From positions 1 to 6,508 of the forward strand of contig JASHUL010000186.1 of assembly GCA_030039995.1 (NCBI GenBank): a stretch of DNA of 6,508 nucleotides. The letters are read 5' to 3'. Within the stretch, counting starts at the first letter, position 1. The number at the start of each line of letters is the position of its first letter. A program made the position numbers and the translations under genes. Origin of the DNA: Thermoplasmata archaeon. Its GTDB lineage: Archaea; Thermoplasmatota; Thermoplasmata; Lutacidiplasmatales; UBA184. Positions 4,623-6,508 of the stretch are shown piece by piece. The notes under the pieces are model-generated. The model worked only from the letters and a program-made list of their open reading frames with translations, searched no databases and was not told the DNA's origin.

Positions 4623-5441
4623 ATGTCCTCCTCTTCGTCGTCCCCGATTCTCCGGACCCAGGAGCTCACCCGCCGGTTCGGTGAGTTCACCGCGGTCGAC
4701 CGCCTCACGCTGAGCGTCGAGCCGGGGGAGATCTTCGGACTGATCGGTCCGAACGGCGCGGGAAAGACCACGACGATCAAGATGCTGACGACGTTGCTTC
4801 CGCCGACGTCGGGCGAGGCGACGATCGCCGGGTACGACCTACGGCGAGACCCCGCCGAAGTCCGACGTTCGATCGGCTACGTGCCGCAACTGATCTCGGC
4901 GGACGCGCAGGTATCGGGGTACGAGAACCTCTGGGTGTTCGCGCGGCTCTACTCGATCCCCCGGGCGGAGCGGGAAGTAAGGATCCGGGACGCGCTCGAG
5001 TTCATGGGGCTCTCGGGCGTCGCCGACGAGCTCGTCAAGAACTACTCCGGCGGAATGATCCGTCGTCTCGAGATCGCTCAGGCCCTGATGCATCGACCGC
5101 GCGTGCTGTTCCTCGACGAGCCGACCGTCGGGCTGGACCCTCTCGCGCGGGACGCGGTCTGGGAGCAGATCGAACGGCTGCGCGGTCACTACGGCACCTC
5201 GCTGATGCTCACGACGCACTACATGGAGGAGGCCGACCGACTCTGCGAGCGCATCGCGGTAATGCATCGGGGAAAGGTCGTGGCGCTCGGCACGCCCGCG
5301 GCGCTCAAGGCGAGCCTCGGGGCCCCGAACGCGACGTTGCAGGACGTTTTCACGAAGTACGCGGGGGAGGAGGTCGAGATGGCCGGCGGTGGATATCGCG
5401 AGGCCGGGAGGACGCGACGTGTCGCAGTTCGTCTCGAGTAG
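4623..5441 (+). CDS. ABC-2 type exporter, ATP-binding subunit (DrrA-like)
   Basis: 272 residues. Cytoplasmic ATPase that powers the membrane permease encoded next. All nucleotide-binding motifs are intact: Walker A GPNGAGKTT (42-50), Q-loop YVPQ with Q89, signature YSGGM (141-145, the YSGGM form typical of the drug-export/DrrA group), Walker B VLFLDEP (161-167), D-loop GLDP (170-173) and the switch histidine H199 in TTHYMEEADRLCERIAVM. TLQDVFTKYAG (238-248) corresponds to the C-terminal segment common in ABC-2 ATPases. The final 20 residues are basic and unremarkable. Its 3' end overlaps the permease start, so the two form a translationally coupled operon. The substrate cannot be read from sequence; drugs, lipids and polysaccharides are all known for the class. 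Confidence 0.95.
   Translation: MSSSSSSPILRTQELTRRFGEFTAVDRLTLSVEPGEIFGLIGPNGAGKTTTIKMLTTLLPPTSGEATIAGYDLRRDPAEVRRSIGYVPQLISADAQVSGYENLWVFARLYSIPRAEREVRIRDALEFMGLSGVADELVKNYSGGMIRRLEIAQALMHRPRVLFLDEPTVGLDPLARDAVWEQIERLRGHYGTSLMLTTHYMEEADRLCERIAVMHRGKVVALGTPAALKASLGAPNATLQDVFTKYAGEEVEMAGGGYREAGRTRRVAVRLE
5406..5412 (+). promoter_or_regulatory. Shine-Dalgarno deciding the permease start
   Basis: GGGAGGA lies inside the end of the ATPase gene, 6 nt before GTG 5419-5421. This spacing is optimal and favours that GTG over the upstream in-frame GTG at 5389, whose nearest GGAGGAGGT is about 14 nt away and lies better for an internal ATG of the ATPase frame. Confidence 0.6.
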
Positions 5442-6252
5442 TCCTCCGATCGCTCCCGCCCCCCGCGGGATCGGTCGGACGATCTCGGAAGGGCTCGGGC
5501 AGGGCGTCGCGATCTTCGGCCTCGAGGCGCGGAAGCTGGCCCACGACCCCTCCGAGCTGCTGTTCCGTGCGGTCCAGCCGGCGCTGTGGCTGATCATCTT
5601 CGGGGGCGTCTTCTCGTCGATCCACGTGATCCCGACGGCGCCCTACACGTACCTCCAGTTCCTGACGCCGGGGATCCTGGCCCAGAGCGTGTTGTTCATC
5701 TCGATCTTCTACGGCATCGCCTCGATCCGGGAGCGGGAGCTCGGCATCATCACGAAATTCCTCGTCAGCCCGACGCCCCGGGTGATCCTGGTCGGCGCGC
5801 GGGGTCTCTCCGCGAGCATGCGGGGCCTCTCCCAGGCGTTGATCGTCATCCTTCTCGCTCTCGGGCTCGGCGTCGCGCTCAACTTCGATCCGCTCGCGCT
5901 CGCGGGCGTGGTCGTCGCGATCATTCTCGGCGCCGCCCTCTTCTCGACCCTCTCGATGATCATCGCGAGCATCGTCAAGACGCAGGAGCGGTTCCTCGGG
6001 ATCGGTCAACTGCTCACGATGCCGCTGTTCTTCGCGAGCAGCGCGATCTACCCGCTCTCGGTGATGCCGGCGTGGCTCCGCCCGATCGCGCTGGCGAACC
6101 CGTTGACCTACCTCGTGGACGCGCTCCGGACCCTGATGCTTCCGGGAGAGACCGGCCTCTATCCGCTCTGGGTCGACTTCGCGGTCCTGTTGGGCGTCAC
6201 CGTGCTGTTGACGGTCGTCGAGTCCCGACTGTATCCTCGCATGGCGCAGTGA
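5419..6252 (+). CDS. ABC-2 type exporter, permease subunit
   Basis: 277 residues. Integral membrane half-transporter that pairs with the preceding ATPase. A cytoplasmic N-terminus of about 50 residues ends in an amphipathic segment (IFGLEARKLAHDPSELLFR, 32-50). Six hydrophobic segments follow, at about 55-70, 84-103, 136-153, 160-183, 195-213 and 250-267. The ABC-2 coupling loop is recognisable as ERELGIITKFLVSPTPR (105-121), and NPLTYLVDALRTLML (227-241) is the usual motif before the last membrane helix. The start GTG 5419 is chosen for its well-spaced GGGAGGA; the frame allows GTG 5389, adding 10 residues. It overlaps the ATPase gene by 23 nt. The likely complex is two ATPases plus two permeases. 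The substrate is unknown. Confidence 0.93.
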   Translation: MSQFVSSSPPIAPAPRGIGRTISEGLGQGVAIFGLEARKLAHDPSELLFRAVQPALWLIIFGGVFSSIHVIPTAPYTYLQFLTPGILAQSVLFISIFYGIASIRERELGIITKFLVSPTPRVILVGARGLSASMRGLSQALIVILLALGLGVALNFDPLALAGVVVAIILGAALFSTLSMIIASIVKTQERFLGIGQLLTMPLFFASSAIYPLSVMPAWLRPIALANPLTYLVDALRTLMLPGETGLYPLWVDFAVLLGVTVLLTVVESRLYPRMAQ

Positions 6253-6356
6253 ACCCGACCTCGGCGTCCCCCCGACCGTGGGAGGGGCCCGTGACCGGCC
6301 CCGCGAACGACGCGGACCGGACGGTGGAGGGCGCCGGAGGTCGCGCGCCCTCGGGA

Positions 6357-6369
6357 AGTCCTTAAAGCG
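6357..6369 (+). promoter_or_regulatory. TATA-box promoter of pyrB
   Basis: AGTCCTTAAAGCG is centred about 27 nt before the ATG at 6391, so the pyrB mRNA should be leaderless or nearly so. No Shine-Dalgarno precedes the ATG. This separates pyrB from the upstream exporter operon. The spacer 6253-6356 shows no gene or clear terminator. Confidence 0.6.
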
Positions 6370-6390
6370 GCCACCCCTCTCGCGGCCCGG

Positions 6391-6508
6391 ATGTCGCTCC
6401 GCGGCCGGGACGTGATCTCGATCCGAGATCTCACGCGACCGGAGATCGAGGAGCTGCTCGATTCCGCCCGCCGGATGATCCCCTACGCCGAGGGGAAGAA
6501 GGTCACCC
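6391..6508 (+). CDS. pyrB: Aspartate carbamoyltransferase catalytic subunit, 5' end only
   Basis: Condenses carbamoyl phosphate with aspartate, the committed step of pyrimidine synthesis, in the cytoplasm. Only 39 codons are present before the window ends. The N-terminus GRDVISIRDLTRPEIEELLDSA (5-26) is the characteristic first strand and helix of archaeal PyrB, usually F-x-GRDVISI-RDF-(S/T)R-E. The family motifs for carbamoyl phosphate binding (STRTR) lie beyond the edge. The ATG is set by that N-terminus and by the TATA box 27 nt upstream. A pyrI regulatory subunit often follows in archaea but is outside the window. Confidence 0.92.
   Translation, partial: MSLRGRDVISIRDLTRPEIEELLDSARRMIPYAEGKKVT

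Noticed and set aside
3658..4713. 351-codon plus-strand frame
   Set aside because: Antisense to the toroid gene and running into the ABC gene in another frame; no family-like sequence.
5389..5418. Upstream GTG start for the permease
   Set aside because: Possible, but its spacing to a Shine-Dalgarno is poor, whereas GTG 5419 has GGGAGGA at 6 nt.
5350..6009. 219-codon minus-strand frame, rich in Asp/Glu/Arg
   Set aside because: Antisense of the permease; the charge pattern is the mirror of hydrophobic codons, a typical artefact.
1..6508. CRISPR array, insertion sequence, tRNA or rRNA genes
   Set aside because: Looked for regularly spaced repeats, transposase motifs with terminal inverted repeats, and tRNA T-arm sequences on both strands; none found.

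Overview
This is a GC-rich window from an archaeon. The evidence for archaea is a putative box C/D guide RNA, an archaeal-size RNase P RNA, TATA-like elements about 25-35 nt upstream of starts with little or no leader, and a PyrB N-terminus of archaeal style. The high GC and the gene mix would fit a GC-rich Thermoplasmatota lineage. That placement is an inference with low confidence, because no rRNA or other taxonomic marker is present.

Left part (1-1931). The minus strand carries the first 202 codons of a threonyl-tRNA synthetase with the bacterial-type N-terminus (TGS plus SAD editing domain). Upstream of it on the same strand lie a compact, well-formed candidate box C/D sRNA (about 744-818) and a HisA-related TIM-barrel gene (837-1493). 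Transcribed divergently on the plus strand is the RNase P RNA gene (about 1620-1931), closed by a perfect 9-bp hairpin.

Middle part (1932-4407). A hairpin-rich spacer of about 160 bp precedes a plus-strand VapB-VapC toxin-antitoxin pair. The start and stop codons of the pair overlap, and two ACATGT palindromes flank its TATA box. Facing it on the minus strand are a glyoxalase-fold (VOC) protein of actinobacterial flavour and a 344-residue alpha/alpha-toroid protein related to squalene cyclases and prenyltransferases.

Right part (4408-6508). A divergent promoter region serves the toroid gene (minus) and a two-gene ABC-2 exporter operon (plus, ATPase then permease, overlapping). It is followed by the 5' end of pyrB with its own TATA box and almost no leader.

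The genes fall into housekeeping RNA and translation (thrS, C/D sRNA, rnpB), pyrimidine synthesis (pyrB), a small mobile-type module (vapBC) and accessory enzymes and transport. I see no IS element, CRISPR array, prophage or rRNA/tRNA gene. I found no clearly new multi-gene system; the most interesting single object is the C/D sRNA with its unusually long terminal stem.
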